Numbered from the stretch's first letter, positions 1 through 8,801 are shown. The stretch is DNA of 64,000 nucleotides from JBPCQA01 sp050998615 (GCA_050998615.1 JBPCQA010000033.1:1-64000), one strand, 5' to 3'. Made by a program: numbers and translations. The notes: generated by a model from the letters alone, not told the origin.

Positions 1-725
1 AGGGTGCCGCCGAGGGGGCCGGTGCCCCAGCCGGAGGTGTAGTAGGTGTGTTGCATGTGCCCGGCCGCGTCGGGCTCAACTAGGTGGAACTGGCCGGCAT
101 CAAACGCCGCCCACCCACTCGCCCCCGTCGGGCTGCTGTCGGCGACGATGTCGTTGTAGCGGATCGGCTGGTATTGACTCCAATACGGGTCGTAGATCGA
201 CACGGCTGCGCGGCCGTGTGCCGGGTCGGGGTAGGCGATGGTCCCGACGCCGGTGCGGGACTCCTCAGCAATGCCGTAGTGGGTGGAGTCGATCCAACCG
301 GTGAATAACACGATGTGTGCCTGCGAGCTCGAGTTGATGACCAACGCATCGCCTGGCAACAGGTCGCTCCACGCAATCGGCTGGGTGATGCCAAGAAAGC
401 CCGAGCTGCCGGGGTCGAATTGGTACGTCGTGTAGGACTGGCTGAGATGCCAGGCCATCGACACGAAGCCTGAACAGTCTTCGCGGTAGGTGCCGTTGAT
501 GTCGGCGTGGCAAACACCTTGGTTATAGGGCACGTTGGCCGCCACCCACACCTGCCCGCGCGCGACGGCCGCGGTCCGAGTCACGCTTGGCGCGCCCGAC
601 GTATCGCACGCCAATAGTGGTTTCACTCGATCTGAGTGCGCCGCGGCGACGGCCGGTTGTCCAGATGTTGCGAATCCAACGAGCAGAATCGCGACGACAG
701 ACACGACGACATGCCTGAGCTTCAT
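1..725 (-). CDS. Secreted NlpC/P60-like protein, C-terminus beyond the window edge
   Basis: The reading frame starts with ATG at 725 behind a GGAG ribosome site 8 nt away and stays open to base 1, so the protein is at least 241 aa and its end is not seen. Residues 1-28 form a signal peptide (basic MKLRH, hydrophobic core, cut near PAVAA). Around residue 84 the motif REDCSGFVSMAW matches the catalytic Cys region of NlpC/P60 cysteine peptidases, and GDALVINSSSQAHIVLFTGW supplies the expected His. The part nearest the edge (HMQHTYYTSGWGTGPLGG) resembles repeats of secreted beta-propeller or lectin-like domains, but too little is visible. Likely an exported cell-wall-active or surface protein; the NlpC assignment rests on motifs only. 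Confidence 0.75.
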   Translation of the reverse strand, partial: MKLRHVVVSVVAILLVGFATSGQPAVAAAHSDRVKPLLACDTSGAPSVTRTAAVARGQVWVAANVPYNQGVCHADINGTYREDCSGFVSMAWHLSQSYTTYQFDPGSSGFLGITQPIAWSDLLPGDALVINSSSQAHIVLFTGWIDSTHYGIAEESRTGVGTIAYPDPAHGRAAVSIYDPYWSQYQPIRYNDIVADSSPTGASGWAAFDAGQFHLVEPDAAGHMQHTYYTSGWGTGPLGGT

Positions 726-1111
726 GGGGTAACTCCATTCACCCTCGGCGGGCAAATCGGGGGAGTGCCGGATGGGTGGAGGGCAGCGCTCATCTTTACT
801 ACCTCGTAGGACCGTAGCCGTGCCTCGCCTCATTGGGAACACTATTCACATAAAAAACTTCAGTAACACGGCGTGTCGACTTGACAAGCTACATGGTTGT
901 AATTCAGCTCCCGGTTCTCAACGCGGCCAGCTTGGCCGGTCGATTAGCGGCGCAAATGGGCCGCCTGCGGTGTGTGGTTGCCCCCTGCGTGAGGTGCCCA
1001 GCCGCCGCGAAAGGATCCTGCGCTCGGCCGGTCACGGCGAGCCGGTCATGGCGAGCTGAGCGTTGGATGTTGGCGCGGCGGCCAGCGGCGGGTTGGGAAG
1101 ACACTTGGGAC
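726..1111. other. Intergenic region between divergent genes
   Basis: No convincing gene. An AT-rich patch at about 838-905 stands out from the GC-rich surroundings and contains a TTGACA hexamer (881-886), a possible promoter element for the NUDIX gene. Open frames reaching further upstream of the NUDIX domain have no family resemblance. Confidence 0.4.
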
Positions 1112-1582
1112 GTGCACACAACAGGAGCGCGACGGCTCGAGTCGACCGTACGCATCGTGACCGTGATACTGGTAGATCAGCGTGGCTGGGTGCTTTTGCA
1201 AGAACGAGACGAGAAGGCTCCGATCGCGGCCAACCAATGGGGGCTGGTCGGTGGCCATGTCGAGCCGGGCGAAGACAGCGAAGCGGCGGTGTATCGAGAG
1301 CTGCAGGAAGAGACCGGCGTCGCCCTGGAGTGCGGGCTCACCTTGTGGTTCGACGGTGAGTTTGCCCACGCCAACGACGCATCGCCAATGCGCTTCCAGG
1401 TGTGGGTCGCCTCGACGAGTCTTACTGACGCCGACATCGTCGTTGGAGAGGGGCGACAGATTGTCTTCGTCGATCCCGAATCTCTTGCCTCCCTGGATCT
1501 CGGGGAGAGCGCCGCCCACTTCGTGCCACTGTTCTTGGATTCGAGCGGCTACGTGGCGTTGTCGGCACGGCCGGCTGATTGA
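1112..1582 (+). CDS. NUDIX hydrolase
   Basis: NUDIX enzymes cleave a nucleoside diphosphate linked to another group, with Mg2+ bound by the NUDIX helix. The box is complete: GHVEPGE followed by seven residues and then RELQEETGV, fitting GX5EX7REUXEEXGU. The core strand (STVRIVTVILVDQRGWVLLQ) begins just after the proposed GTG start at 1112, giving 156 aa, a normal single-domain size. The frame extends upstream to 881, but that stretch has no NUDIX character. An internal GTG at 1157 is a less likely start because it would cut the first strand. The substrate cannot be told. Confidence 0.8.
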   Translation: MHTTGARRLESTVRIVTVILVDQRGWVLLQERDEKAPIAANQWGLVGGHVEPGEDSEAAVYRELQEETGVALECGLTLWFDGEFAHANDASPMRFQVWVASTSLTDADIVVGEGRQIVFVDPESLASLDLGESAAHFVPLFLDSSGYVALSARPAD

Positions 1583-1754
1583 TGGACTGCTCGGGATGCC
1601 CGAAGGGAACCGCGATGGTACGTCGACGTACGGAGACGCGGCTCGCCCCCGGCGAGCGGAGCATGGCTTGCTTCGAGGTGAAGTGAGGCAATCGGGTTCG
1701 TGTCGATCGCTTCGCGCATTGAGGAGCTGCGGTCTCCTCAACTGACCCGGCCCG

Positions 1755-1790
1755 CTCACTGTTCATCCCACCGTCTCACTGTTCATCCCA
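1755..1790. repeat. 20-bp tandem duplication at the 3' end of the HIT gene
   Basis: CTCACTGTTCATCCCA occurs at 1755-1770 and again at 1775-1790. The second copy encodes the last residues (WDEQ) and stop of the HIT protein, so the first copy is a repeat of the gene's own end placed just past its stop. Confidence 0.75.
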
Positions 1791-2234
1791 GTGTTGGCGC
1801 AGCCGCTGCGCCAACACTGCTCGCTCCTCCGCTGGTGTGATCTCGACCCACTGCCGCGGCGGGAAAGGAGTCCCGGCGCGGCGCGGAATGACGTGGAAAT
1901 GGACGTGCGGCACGGTCTGGTCCGCTGCCACGCCGTTGCGCTGCTCCAGCAGTACGCCATCGGGGTCGAACGCCGCTCGAACCGCCTTAGCAACGCGAGT
2001 GACCGCGTGAAAGAGGGTCGACTCCTCTTCGGGGGATAGATCGAAGACAGTCTCAACGTGTCGCCGCGGAACGACGAGTGTGTGACCCTCCATTCCTCCG
2101 AGAGAGGCCGGCGCCAAGAAGACGCTCGTTGTCTCATCCTCGTATACCACCGCGGGAGGGCCGTGCCATGGCTGCCTTCCGGCGAAGTTCTCACAGTAGG
2201 AACAGGGCACCTGCGTTGGAGCTAGCAGCGGCAC
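1776..2234 (-). CDS. HIT family protein (nucleotide hydrolase/transferase)
   Basis: 152 aa with the histidine-triad signature HVHFHV near residue 110, the HxHxHxx active site used for AMP-transfer or hydrolysis of nucleotide phosphoramidates and dinucleoside polyphosphates. The N-terminal half carries the expected strand and PRRHVETVFDL segment. A CSYC pair near residue 11 fits the N-terminal zinc-type CxxC of some HIT proteins, though the second half of a zinc site was not found. The GTG start at 2234 is the most upstream; GTG at 2210 is an alternative. The C-terminal four codons and stop are tandemly duplicated downstream. Confidence 0.85.
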   Translation of the reverse strand: MPLLAPTQVPCSYCENFAGRQPWHGPPAVVYEDETTSVFLAPASLGGMEGHTLVVPRRHVETVFDLSPEEESTLFHAVTRVAKAVRAAFDPDGVLLEQRNGVAADQTVPHVHFHVIPRRAGTPFPPRQWVEITPAEERAVLAQRLRQHWDEQ

Positions 2235-2449
2235 CGTGGTCTTACCCGTCCCTCCATTCGATCACCGTAGCGGCTTGCTCCCGCCATCGTCAGACGGTGC
2301 CCGGAAACCGGGCCGAACCCTGGCTGAGTCCAGCGCCGATGTGGAACGTCGGTCGATCAGGCTCCGGCCGGGCGCTTTGTCGCGGGCGCGAATCTGCCGA
2401 GTGGCCAGCTCAGCCGAGCTTCGTCACCGGTGAGTGACCGGTTAGCTTG

Positions 2450-2560
2450 ATGGGGGTGGAGTTGCTCTTCGTCTGCACGGGTCACACCTGCCGCTCGCCC
2501 ATGGTCGAGGCGATTTTGCGTGCGCAAGCGGCACGGCGCTCGATTGCGATAGCAGTCTGG
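2450..2560 (+). pseudogene. Remnant of a low-molecular-weight protein tyrosine phosphatase
   Basis: ATG at 2450 opens about 30 residues that match the N-terminus of LMW protein tyrosine phosphatases: LLFVCTGHTCRSPMVEAIL contains the P-loop CX5R-S (C-TGHTC-R-S). After about residue 34 the homology stops; the expected SSAGT region and the catalytic D-P loop are absent, and the other frames soon hit stops or show no match. This is a truncated fragment, not a working enzyme. The end coordinate marks where the resemblance fades. Confidence 0.6.
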
Positions 2561-2625
2561 CCGGCAGCTCACGGGTCTGCTGTCGCGACTCGTACAAGGG
2601 GTCTGCGCTGGCGGGAAAGGAACTC

Positions 2626-2928
2626 TCAGACCCGGTGGGACAGGATGCGGCGGAGATCTGTGCAGAAGTCGCCGGCCCGCCCGCTGACGACGGCTCCGAT
2701 GGACACGAGCCACGTGGTCATCATCATGCCGTGCGTGGCGACGACCATCGGGCGCTCACCAGCCATGGCCTGCTGAGCTACCACGGCCACCTGAATCCAC
2801 GCGGCCACATCGCCGGGCGGCTCCCAACCAGCATGTGGCGTTCCCTGCACGTATGCACGGCGTAGCTGATGAAAGTCGTCGCCCCTGGCCCAGGGGTTTG
2901 CGAGTTGCCCTCGGAGGGAATGACAGCG
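2626..2928 (-). pseudogene. 5'-truncated histidine phosphatase (phosphoglycerate mutase-like) remnant
   Basis: An open frame on the minus strand, closed upstream by a stop at 2929-2931, reads as the C-terminal half of a histidine phosphatase: RGDDFHQLRRAYVQG, then TPHAGWEPPGDVAAW, then MVVATHGMMMTTWL, the conserved second catalytic His block (THG). The N-terminal RHGE catalytic motif is missing and there is no good start with a ribosome site. It lies opposite a fragment of an unrelated phosphatase. GTG at 2850 could start a short product, but without RHGE it should be inactive. Confidence 0.6.
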
Positions 2929-2935
2929 TCAAGTA

Positions 2936-2955
2936 GTTAGTTCACATGAAGTAAC
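2936..2955. promoter_or_regulatory. Candidate MarR operator upstream of the exporter
   Basis: GTTAGTTCA-CA-TGAAGTAAC is an inverted repeat with 8 of 9 arm positions matching. It lies 30 bp before the exporter start. MarR proteins bind palindromes of this size and character, and a MarR gene is the second gene of this operon, so autorepression is the simplest reading. Confidence 0.6.
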
Positions 2956-2985
2956 GACGAGCAACCTCGCGATCTTGGAGTGACG

Positions 2986-4755
2986 ATGAAGCAACGCACG
3001 GACGGCGTAGCCGCTGAAGGGGCCCGCACCCTGCGGTACGACCGCGACCATCCACGGTACAAGTGGATCGCGTTGTCCAACACCACGCTGGGCATGCTGA
3101 TCGCCACGATCAACTCGTCGATAGTGATCATCTCGTTACCGGCAATCTTCCGCGGCATCCAGGTCAACCCGCTCGCACCAGGCAATGTGAGTTACCTGTT
3201 GTGGATGATCATGGGGTTCCTGTTGGTCAGCGCCGTGCTCGTGGTCAGCCTGGGCCGGCTCGGGGACATGTTCGGCCGGGTCAAGATCTACAACCTCGGC
3301 TTCGTCGTCTTTGCCGCCGCGTCAATCGCGCTGGCACTCGATCCCTTGCAAGGCGCGCATGGGGCGCTGTGGCTGATCTTGGGGCGAGTGGTCCAAGGCG
3401 TCGGGGGAGCGATGCTGTTCGCAAACTCCACGGCAATCCTCACCGACGCGTTTCCGCCGAGCCAGCGCGGGATGGCGCTCGGCATCAACCAGGTCGCCGC
3501 GATTGCCGGCTCGTTCCTCGGGTTGATCATGGGCGGCCTGCTTTCGGAGTGGCATTGGCGCGCGGTCTTCTGGGTGAGTGTGCCGATCGGGGTCATCGGC
3601 ACCATCTGGTCCTACCGCTCGTTGCATGAGCTCGGCGTACGACGGGCCGGGAAGCTCGACATCCCCGGCAACCTCACCTTCGCGATCGGCCTCTCCGCGG
3701 TCCTCGCCGCGATCACGTACGGCATCCAGCCGTACGGCGGCCACACCATGGGCTGGACCAACCCCTGGGTGCTGGGCGGCCTGATCGGCGGCGTGGTGTT
3801 GCTGGTTGCGTTCGGCATCATCGAGACCAGGGTGCGTGAGCCGATGTTCTCGATGGGATTGTTCTTGATCAAGGCGTTCAGCGCCGGCAATCTTGCCGGG
3901 TTGTTGGCGTCGATCGGGCGGGGGGGCATGCAGTTCATGCTGATCATTTGGTTGCAGGGCATCTGGCTCCCGCTGCACGGTTACGATTATGTGTCGACAC
4001 CGCTTTGGGCCGGCATCTACCTATTGCCCTTAACCATTGGCTTCCTGCTGGCCGGTCCCGTGTCGGGCTGGCTATCGGATCGCTTCGGTGCACGCGCCTT
4101 CGCGACCGGGGGCCTGCTGATCGTCAGCGCGACATTTCTCGGGCTGATGTTCTTGCCGGTGAACTTCCCGTACTGGGAGTTCGCGGCACTGATCGCGATC
4201 AACGGAATCGGGTCGGGCCTGTTCTCGGCGCCGAACACGACGGCGATCATGAACAGCGTCCCGGCCCACCAGCGTGGCGTGGCCTCGGGCATGCGAGGCA
4301 CGTTCTTCAACGCGGGCACATCATTGTCGATCGGGATCTTCTTCTCGTTGATGATCATCGGGCTCGCATCCACCCTGCCAAGCGCCCTGATGAGTGGGCT
4401 CACCGGCCAGGGGGTGCCCAGCCAGGTGGCGTCGCGGGTGGCTGGCCTCCCACCGGTCGGCTCGTTGTTCGCCGCATTCTTGGGTTTCAACCCGATCCAG
4501 ACGTTGCTGGGGCCGCACGTGCTCGGGAGTCTGCCGGCCGGCAACGCCGCGACGCTCACCGGCAAGCAGTTCTTCCCGCAGCTGATCTCCGGGCCGTTCC
4601 ACCATGGTCTGCTCGTGGTGTTCACGGCTGCCGCCGCCATGACCGTGATCGGCGCATTCGCCTCGCTGCTGCGGGGCTCCCGTTACATTCACTCCGACGA
4701 TGACACGGGCGCCGACCCCGACCAGGCCGAGAGCCGCCAGGTGGCGGTGTCATGA
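2986..4755 (+). CDS. MFS drug exporter, DHA2 (EmrB/QacA) family
   Basis: 589 aa with about 14 hydrophobic segments, the DHA2 layout (H+-coupled antiport of drugs across the inner membrane). The loop 2-3 motif A is visible as LGRLGDMFGRVKIY, and motif C of antiporters as the G-rich helix around AAIAGSFLGLIMGGLL. ATG at 2986 is preferred over GTG 2980 because GGAG sits 5 nt before it. The stop overlaps the MarR gene start by ATGA, so the two are co-translated. The substrate is unknown; repression by the downstream MarR protein through the palindrome at 2936-2955 is inferred. Confidence 0.9.
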   Translation: MKQRTDGVAAEGARTLRYDRDHPRYKWIALSNTTLGMLIATINSSIVIISLPAIFRGIQVNPLAPGNVSYLLWMIMGFLLVSAVLVVSLGRLGDMFGRVKIYNLGFVVFAAASIALALDPLQGAHGALWLILGRVVQGVGGAMLFANSTAILTDAFPPSQRGMALGINQVAAIAGSFLGLIMGGLLSEWHWRAVFWVSVPIGVIGTIWSYRSLHELGVRRAGKLDIPGNLTFAIGLSAVLAAITYGIQPYGGHTMGWTNPWVLGGLIGGVVLLVAFGIIETRVREPMFSMGLFLIKAFSAGNLAGLLASIGRGGMQFMLIIWLQGIWLPLHGYDYVSTPLWAGIYLLPLTIGFLLAGPVSGWLSDRFGARAFATGGLLIVSATFLGLMFLPVNFPYWEFAALIAINGIGSGLFSAPNTTAIMNSVPAHQRGVASGMRGTFFNAGTSLSIGIFFSLMIIGLASTLPSALMSGLTGQGVPSQVASRVAGLPPVGSLFAAFLGFNPIQTLLGPHVLGSLPAGNAATLTGKQFFPQLISGPFHHGLLVVFTAAAAMTVIGAFASLLRGSRYIHSDDDTGADPDQAESRQVAVS

Positions 4756-5216
4756 GTACGCCGACCGGCGTCCGGGCGCGCGTCGCGCCGGCAAGGCAGC
4801 GCGGCAACGAGGACGCGTCCCGTCTCTACCTCGCGCTGGGCCGACTCAACCGCGCGCTGCGTAGGGAAGCAGTCGATGCTCCCCTGGGTCATGGTGCCCT
4901 GAGCGCGCTCGCGACGCTCGTGCAGCACGGCACCATGCGGCTTGGCGAGCTCGCCGAGGCGGAGGGCGTGAGCGCGCCGTCGATGACGCGGATCGTCACC
5001 TCACTTGAGGGGCTCGGCGCGACGAGACGGACCCAGGACCCGAAGGACGGCCGGGCGTTCCTCGTCCAGGCCACGCCCTCAGGCCGACGGCTTGTCGACA
5101 CCGGCCGCGCCGTCCGGATGCGGGCGCTGTGCGAAAGGGTCGACTCGCTGCCCGAGGACCAGCGGGAAGCGCTGATGGCCGCGGTCCCCGCCTTGGAGGC
5201 ACTCGCCGCGACCTGA
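4752..5216 (+). CDS. MarR family transcriptional regulator
   Basis: 154 aa. The winged-helix region is clear: LSALATLVQHGTMRLGELA, then GVSAPSMTRIVTSLEGLG (recognition helix), then the wing RTQDPKDGRAFLV, with helical dimerisation ends. It overlaps the exporter stop by four bases (ATGA), the common arrangement where the regulator controls its own pump operon and releases DNA on binding a phenolic or drug ligand. The ligand cannot be told from sequence. Confidence 0.9.
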   Translation: MSTPTGVRARVAPARQRGNEDASRLYLALGRLNRALRREAVDAPLGHGALSALATLVQHGTMRLGELAEAEGVSAPSMTRIVTSLEGLGATRRTQDPKDGRAFLVQATPSGRRLVDTGRAVRMRALCERVDSLPEDQREALMAAVPALEALAAT

Positions 5217-5267
5217 GCCACCACACCGCAGCTGTCGGGTGTATGGGCGAGCCTGGCAGCGCGACCA

Positions 5268-6215
5268 TTGCGGATTCCGCACATCCAGAGTGGAGCGGCG
5301 TGCCCGGTGACGCCAGAATGGCGCCAATACCGGCACCCGCCCGAACCACAGCTCCGCGGCCCCGCCTTCCCTGGAATCTTTGCTTACCCCATAGCTCCCT
5401 TGGCGGATCGTTCGGTCGCCGAGCTCGGCGGCCCGACCGGGCCAGGGGGATGGTATGGCCAAAAAGTCCTGTGGCGGGTCAGCCGAAGCTATCGGGGTCC
5501 CCTTCTGGTGCGCGGCCGGCAACTCGACGGCGCGGGCACTATGACGTTCGACAGCCCCGGCGGGCGAGCCTATCTTAAGATGGACACCCGACGGGGATTG
5601 GACTACGCAACCACGACTTACACCGGCTCGCTTGGCTGCTACGCATGGGAGATCGATGGCCCTCACGTCAGCCAGGTGATCGTCTTCAAGGCGGTCTGGC
5701 TGGCTGACAGCACCGTGCCTCACGCCGCCGTGGATCCGCAATTGTGGGTAAAATTGATGCGTCGCCAGCTGCGCATCCCGCGCCTGCCTTCCGGGGCGGA
5801 ATGCCCGATGGACCGGCAGTCAGCGGGCAGCGCGCATCACCTGTTCGGTATCCCAAAGCACCCCGGGCCGGTCCCGGGTCCAGGGCCGGCCTACCCGCAG
5901 GACTACGTCCAAGTCAGCGCCCAACACGGACTCGGGTTCGTCGGCGTGGAGGTTTGGAACGTCGACAACACATTCAAGGGTCCGATTTTGGTCCGCGCGC
6001 GTCAGGTCGACGGCCATGGGCAGGTGGTCTTCCAGAAGTCGGTGCCGGGAGCACACCAGTCCAGCCTTCGCTTGTATCCTCCCCAGCCTGGGCATCCGCG
6101 TCTCGCTGTGTACTCGGCGGTGCGGGTTCCGTCCCCTGGCTGCTACGCCTTCCAGATCGACGCCCCCCAATTCAGCAGGGTCATCTTCTTCAAAGCTGGC
6201 ACAAGTGCCAGCTGA
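5268..6215 (+). CDS. Unknown protein made of two tandem homologous domains
   Basis: 315 aa from a TTG start with no ribosome site. The two halves are copies of one domain of about 150 residues: RIPHIQSGAACP / RIPRLPSGAECP open the halves; RGPLLVRGRQLDGAG / KGPILVRARQVDGHG lie in the middle; GCYAWEIDGPHVSQVIVFKA / GCYAFQIDAPQFSRVIFFKA close them. Each half has one Cys near its start and one near its end, which suggests a disulfide in an exported protein. No signal peptide precedes the first domain, and the frame is open back to the MarR stop, so the 5' end may have been lost. I do not recognise the family. Confidence 0.55.
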   Translation: MRIPHIQSGAACPVTPEWRQYRHPPEPQLRGPAFPGIFAYPIAPLADRSVAELGGPTGPGGWYGQKVLWRVSRSYRGPLLVRGRQLDGAGTMTFDSPGGRAYLKMDTRRGLDYATTTYTGSLGCYAWEIDGPHVSQVIVFKAVWLADSTVPHAAVDPQLWVKLMRRQLRIPRLPSGAECPMDRQSAGSAHHLFGIPKHPGPVPGPGPAYPQDYVQVSAQHGLGFVGVEVWNVDNTFKGPILVRARQVDGHGQVVFQKSVPGAHQSSLRLYPPQPGHPRLAVYSAVRVPSPGCYAFQIDAPQFSRVIFFKAGTSAS

Positions 6216-6399
6216 CGCCTGATGACCGTCGTTGACCTTGGCGATCATGCCCGCCTCACACAGACAGCCTCGTGATGATCGGCCACAGCATCGCTTGGTG
6301 CGGGCCGGGCACAATCGGTTTGTAACCGGTGGCGATGATGAAGGCGTGGCCTCAGTCCGCCGCTTACTGTCGTCGACCAGGTGGTGCGATGATCGATCC

Positions 6400-7284
6400 G
6401 TGCCGCACTCCTTCGCAGAACTGCTGAGGCTGCTGGAGCTCGAACAGCTTGAGGTGGACCTCTATCGCGGTCGCCAACCCGACACGAGACTGCAGCGCGT
6501 CTTCGGCGGCCAGGTCGCCGCGCAGGCACTTGGCGCGGCCGGGCGCAGCGTTGTCGAGGAGCTGTCTGTGCACTCCTTGCACGCCTACTTCCTGCGGCCC
6601 GGTGACACCGCGGTCCCGATCGTGTACGACGTCGAGCGGATCCGCGACGGACGCTCGTTCGCCACCCGCCGAGTGGTCGCGCGACAACACGGCGAGTCGA
6701 TCTTCTACCTGACCGCCTCGTTCCAGGTCCACGAGATCGGCTTCGACCACCAAGACACGATGCCGAAGGTGCCGGAGCCCGAAGACTGCCCCACCATGGG
6801 CGACCTCTATCGGGCGGTCACCGGGCGCGAGGGGGATCGGTCCTGGGAGCGCGAGTGGTCCGCGCTTGACGTCAGGTACGCCGCCGACTCGCGCCCCGGC
6901 GGGACGTTGGTCAACGACATCGAGCCAGCCCGCACCCAGATCTGGTTGAAGACGGCCGGCCCGATGCCAGCCGATCCCATGCTCAACAGCTGTGTTCTCG
7001 CCTATGCCAGTGACCTGACACTGCTTGGCGTGAGCCTGGTGCCGCACGGCGTACTCATCACCTCGCGCAGCATTCGGCCTGCCTCACTTGATCACACCAT
7101 GTGGTTTCACCGGCCGTTTCGCGCCGACGCCTGGCTGCTCTACGACCAGCACTCGCCGTCGGCATCGGGCGCTCGCGGCTTCGCGACCGGCCGGGTTTTC
7201 AGCCGCGACGGCGCGCTGGTCGCCTCTGTCGCGCAAGAGGGCCTGATCCGGCCCGTCGGAACTCTCCGGGAGAGCTTGACATGA
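6400..7284 (+). CDS. tesB: Acyl-CoA thioesterase II (TesB family)
   Basis: 294 aa with a double hot-dog fold. The N-terminal half shows the TesB blocks RVFGGQVAAQAL and HSLHAYFLRPGD, the C-terminal half SLDHTMWFHRPFRADAWLLYDQ and RGFATGRVFSRDGALVASVAQEGLIR. It hydrolyses acyl-CoA to free acid and CoA in the cytoplasm. GTG at 6400 sits right before the first conserved residues; the frame extends further up but without homology. The stop overlaps the start of the ferredoxin-NrfD gene (ATGA), so this enzyme is co-translated with a redox complex, an unexpected pairing. Confidence 0.85.
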   Translation: MPHSFAELLRLLELEQLEVDLYRGRQPDTRLQRVFGGQVAAQALGAAGRSVVEELSVHSLHAYFLRPGDTAVPIVYDVERIRDGRSFATRRVVARQHGESIFYLTASFQVHEIGFDHQDTMPKVPEPEDCPTMGDLYRAVTGREGDRSWEREWSALDVRYAADSRPGGTLVNDIEPARTQIWLKTAGPMPADPMLNSCVLAYASDLTLLGVSLVPHGVLITSRSIRPASLDHTMWFHRPFRADAWLLYDQHSPSASGARGFATGRVFSRDGALVASVAQEGLIRPVGTLRESLT

Positions 7285-8801
7285 AGTACGGCTTCGCGAT
7301 CGACCATCGCACCTGCATCGGCTGTCACGCCTGCACGGTGGCGTGCAAGACCGAGCATGAGACACCGGTCGGGCAGTTTCGCACCTGGGTGAAGTACGTC
7401 GACTCCGGCACGTTCCCCGACTCCACTCGCGACTTCGGCGTGATGAGGTGCAACCACTGCACCGACGCCCCGTGCATCGAAATCTGTCCCACCAACGCGT
7501 TGTTCAAGCGCGACGACGGCATCGTCGACTTCGACAACGACGTGTGCATCGGCTGCAAGTCGTGCATGCAGGCGTGTCCGTACGACGCCATCTACATCGA
7601 CGAGGACACGCACACCGCCGCCAAATGCAACTTCTGCGCACACCGGGTCGACAACGGCCTGGAGCCCGCGTGCGTAACGGTGTGTCCCACGCATTCGATC
7701 TGGGTCGGGGACCTCGACGACGCCGACAGCGGGATCAGCCAGTTGATCGTCGGCAACGAGACCCAGGTGCGCGCTCCCGAGCAGAACACCGGGCCGAACG
7801 TGCACTACATCGGGGCCTCGGCCGCCGTACTCGACCCGCTGGCCGCGCCCGTGCGCGACACCTACATCTGGGCCCAACCCGACGACCTGCGGCTGCTCAT
7901 CGCCGACGACTTCATCGACGCTGACCCGACCACGGCGACCACACTCAACACCGCTCATCCGCGTCCCTGGGGCTGGCGGGTGGCAACGTACCTGTGGACG
8001 AAGGGCTTCGGCGCTGGCGCGTTGCTCGTCGCGGCGATCGGCGTGCTGCTCGGTATCCACCTGCATGGACCCCTTGTCCTCGGCCCCATCCTCGGCGTGG
8101 TCGGCACCGGCATCACGGGCGTTTTGCTGGTCTGGGATCTCAAACGGCCCGAGCGTTTCTACTACCTATTGACCAAACCGAACCTCGATTCCTGGCTGGT
8201 CAAGGGCGGCTATTGCCTGATGGCGGTTGCCGTGGTCGCCGGGCTCTGGATGGTGGCGCATGCCATCGGGTTTCAGGCCGGGGCGCTCAACATCACCTTC
8301 GCGATCCTGAGCATCCCGGTCGCGGTGATGGCAGCCGGCTACACGGCCTTCTTGTTCGGCCAGGCCGAGGGCCGGGACTTGTGGCAATCGCGTTGGATGT
8401 TTCCGCACCTGATCGCGCAGGCTCTGATGGCCGGCGCCGGCGCGCTCGCGGCGCTCACCTTGTGGACGCGGCAGGCGCCCAACCAGGCCGCGCTGATCGC
8501 TCGGGTGCTCGTGGTGACCACCGTGGTCCAGATAGTGATCAGCCTGGTCGAGCTGTTCGGGCAGCACGCCACCAAGGGAGCCGCACACGGAGCCCGCATC
8601 GTCGGCCGGGGCCGCTACGCACCGATCTACTGGTCTCTCACCGTGGGCTTGGGAGTGGTCATCACGGCGTTCGCCGCGATCGGATGGGATGGCGACGCCG
8701 GCCAGCGGTTCGTCGCCTTTGCCGGACTGTTGGCGCAGATCTCCGTGCTCAGCTTTGAGTTCATCTTCGTGCGAGCCGGACAAGAGGTGCCGCTGTCATG
8801 A
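7281..8801 (+). CDS. Fused 4Fe-4S ferredoxin and NrfD/PsrC-like membrane subunit
   Basis: 506 aa. Residues 1-185 form a four-cluster ferredoxin of the PsrB/NrfC kind: C12-C15-C18-C22, then CNHCTDAPCIEIC, CIGCKSCMQAC and CNFCAHRV...CVTVC. From about residue 230 there are roughly eight to nine membrane segments of the NrfD/PsrC family, which bind and oxidise or reduce quinone. In most CISM complexes these are two genes; here they are one chain. It is bracketed by ATGA overlaps with the thioesterase upstream and the molybdoenzyme downstream, so it very likely carries electrons between the molybdenum subunit and the quinone pool. Confidence 0.85.
   Translation: MKYGFAIDHRTCIGCHACTVACKTEHETPVGQFRTWVKYVDSGTFPDSTRDFGVMRCNHCTDAPCIEICPTNALFKRDDGIVDFDNDVCIGCKSCMQACPYDAIYIDEDTHTAAKCNFCAHRVDNGLEPACVTVCPTHSIWVGDLDDADSGISQLIVGNETQVRAPEQNTGPNVHYIGASAAVLDPLAAPVRDTYIWAQPDDLRLLIADDFIDADPTTATTLNTAHPRPWGWRVATYLWTKGFGAGALLVAAIGVLLGIHLHGPLVLGPILGVVGTGITGVLLVWDLKRPERFYYLLTKPNLDSWLVKGGYCLMAVAVVAGLWMVAHAIGFQAGALNITFAILSIPVAVMAAGYTAFLFGQAEGRDLWQSRWMFPHLIAQALMAGAGALAALTLWTRQAPNQAALIARVLVVTTVVQIVISLVELFGQHATKGAAHGARIVGRGRYAPIYWSLTVGLGVVITAFAAIGWDGDAGQRFVAFAGLLAQISVLSFEFIFVRAGQEVPLS

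Noticed and set aside
3322..3978. Long minus-strand open frame (218 codons) under the drug exporter
   Set aside because: Composition is His/Arg/Asp-rich antisense of a hydrophobic protein; no family resemblance, no ribosome site, and the exporter frame is clearly real.
6232..6399. Longer start for the thioesterase
   Set aside because: The extra 56 codons have no resemblance to TesB and no ribosome site; conservation begins at GTG 6400.
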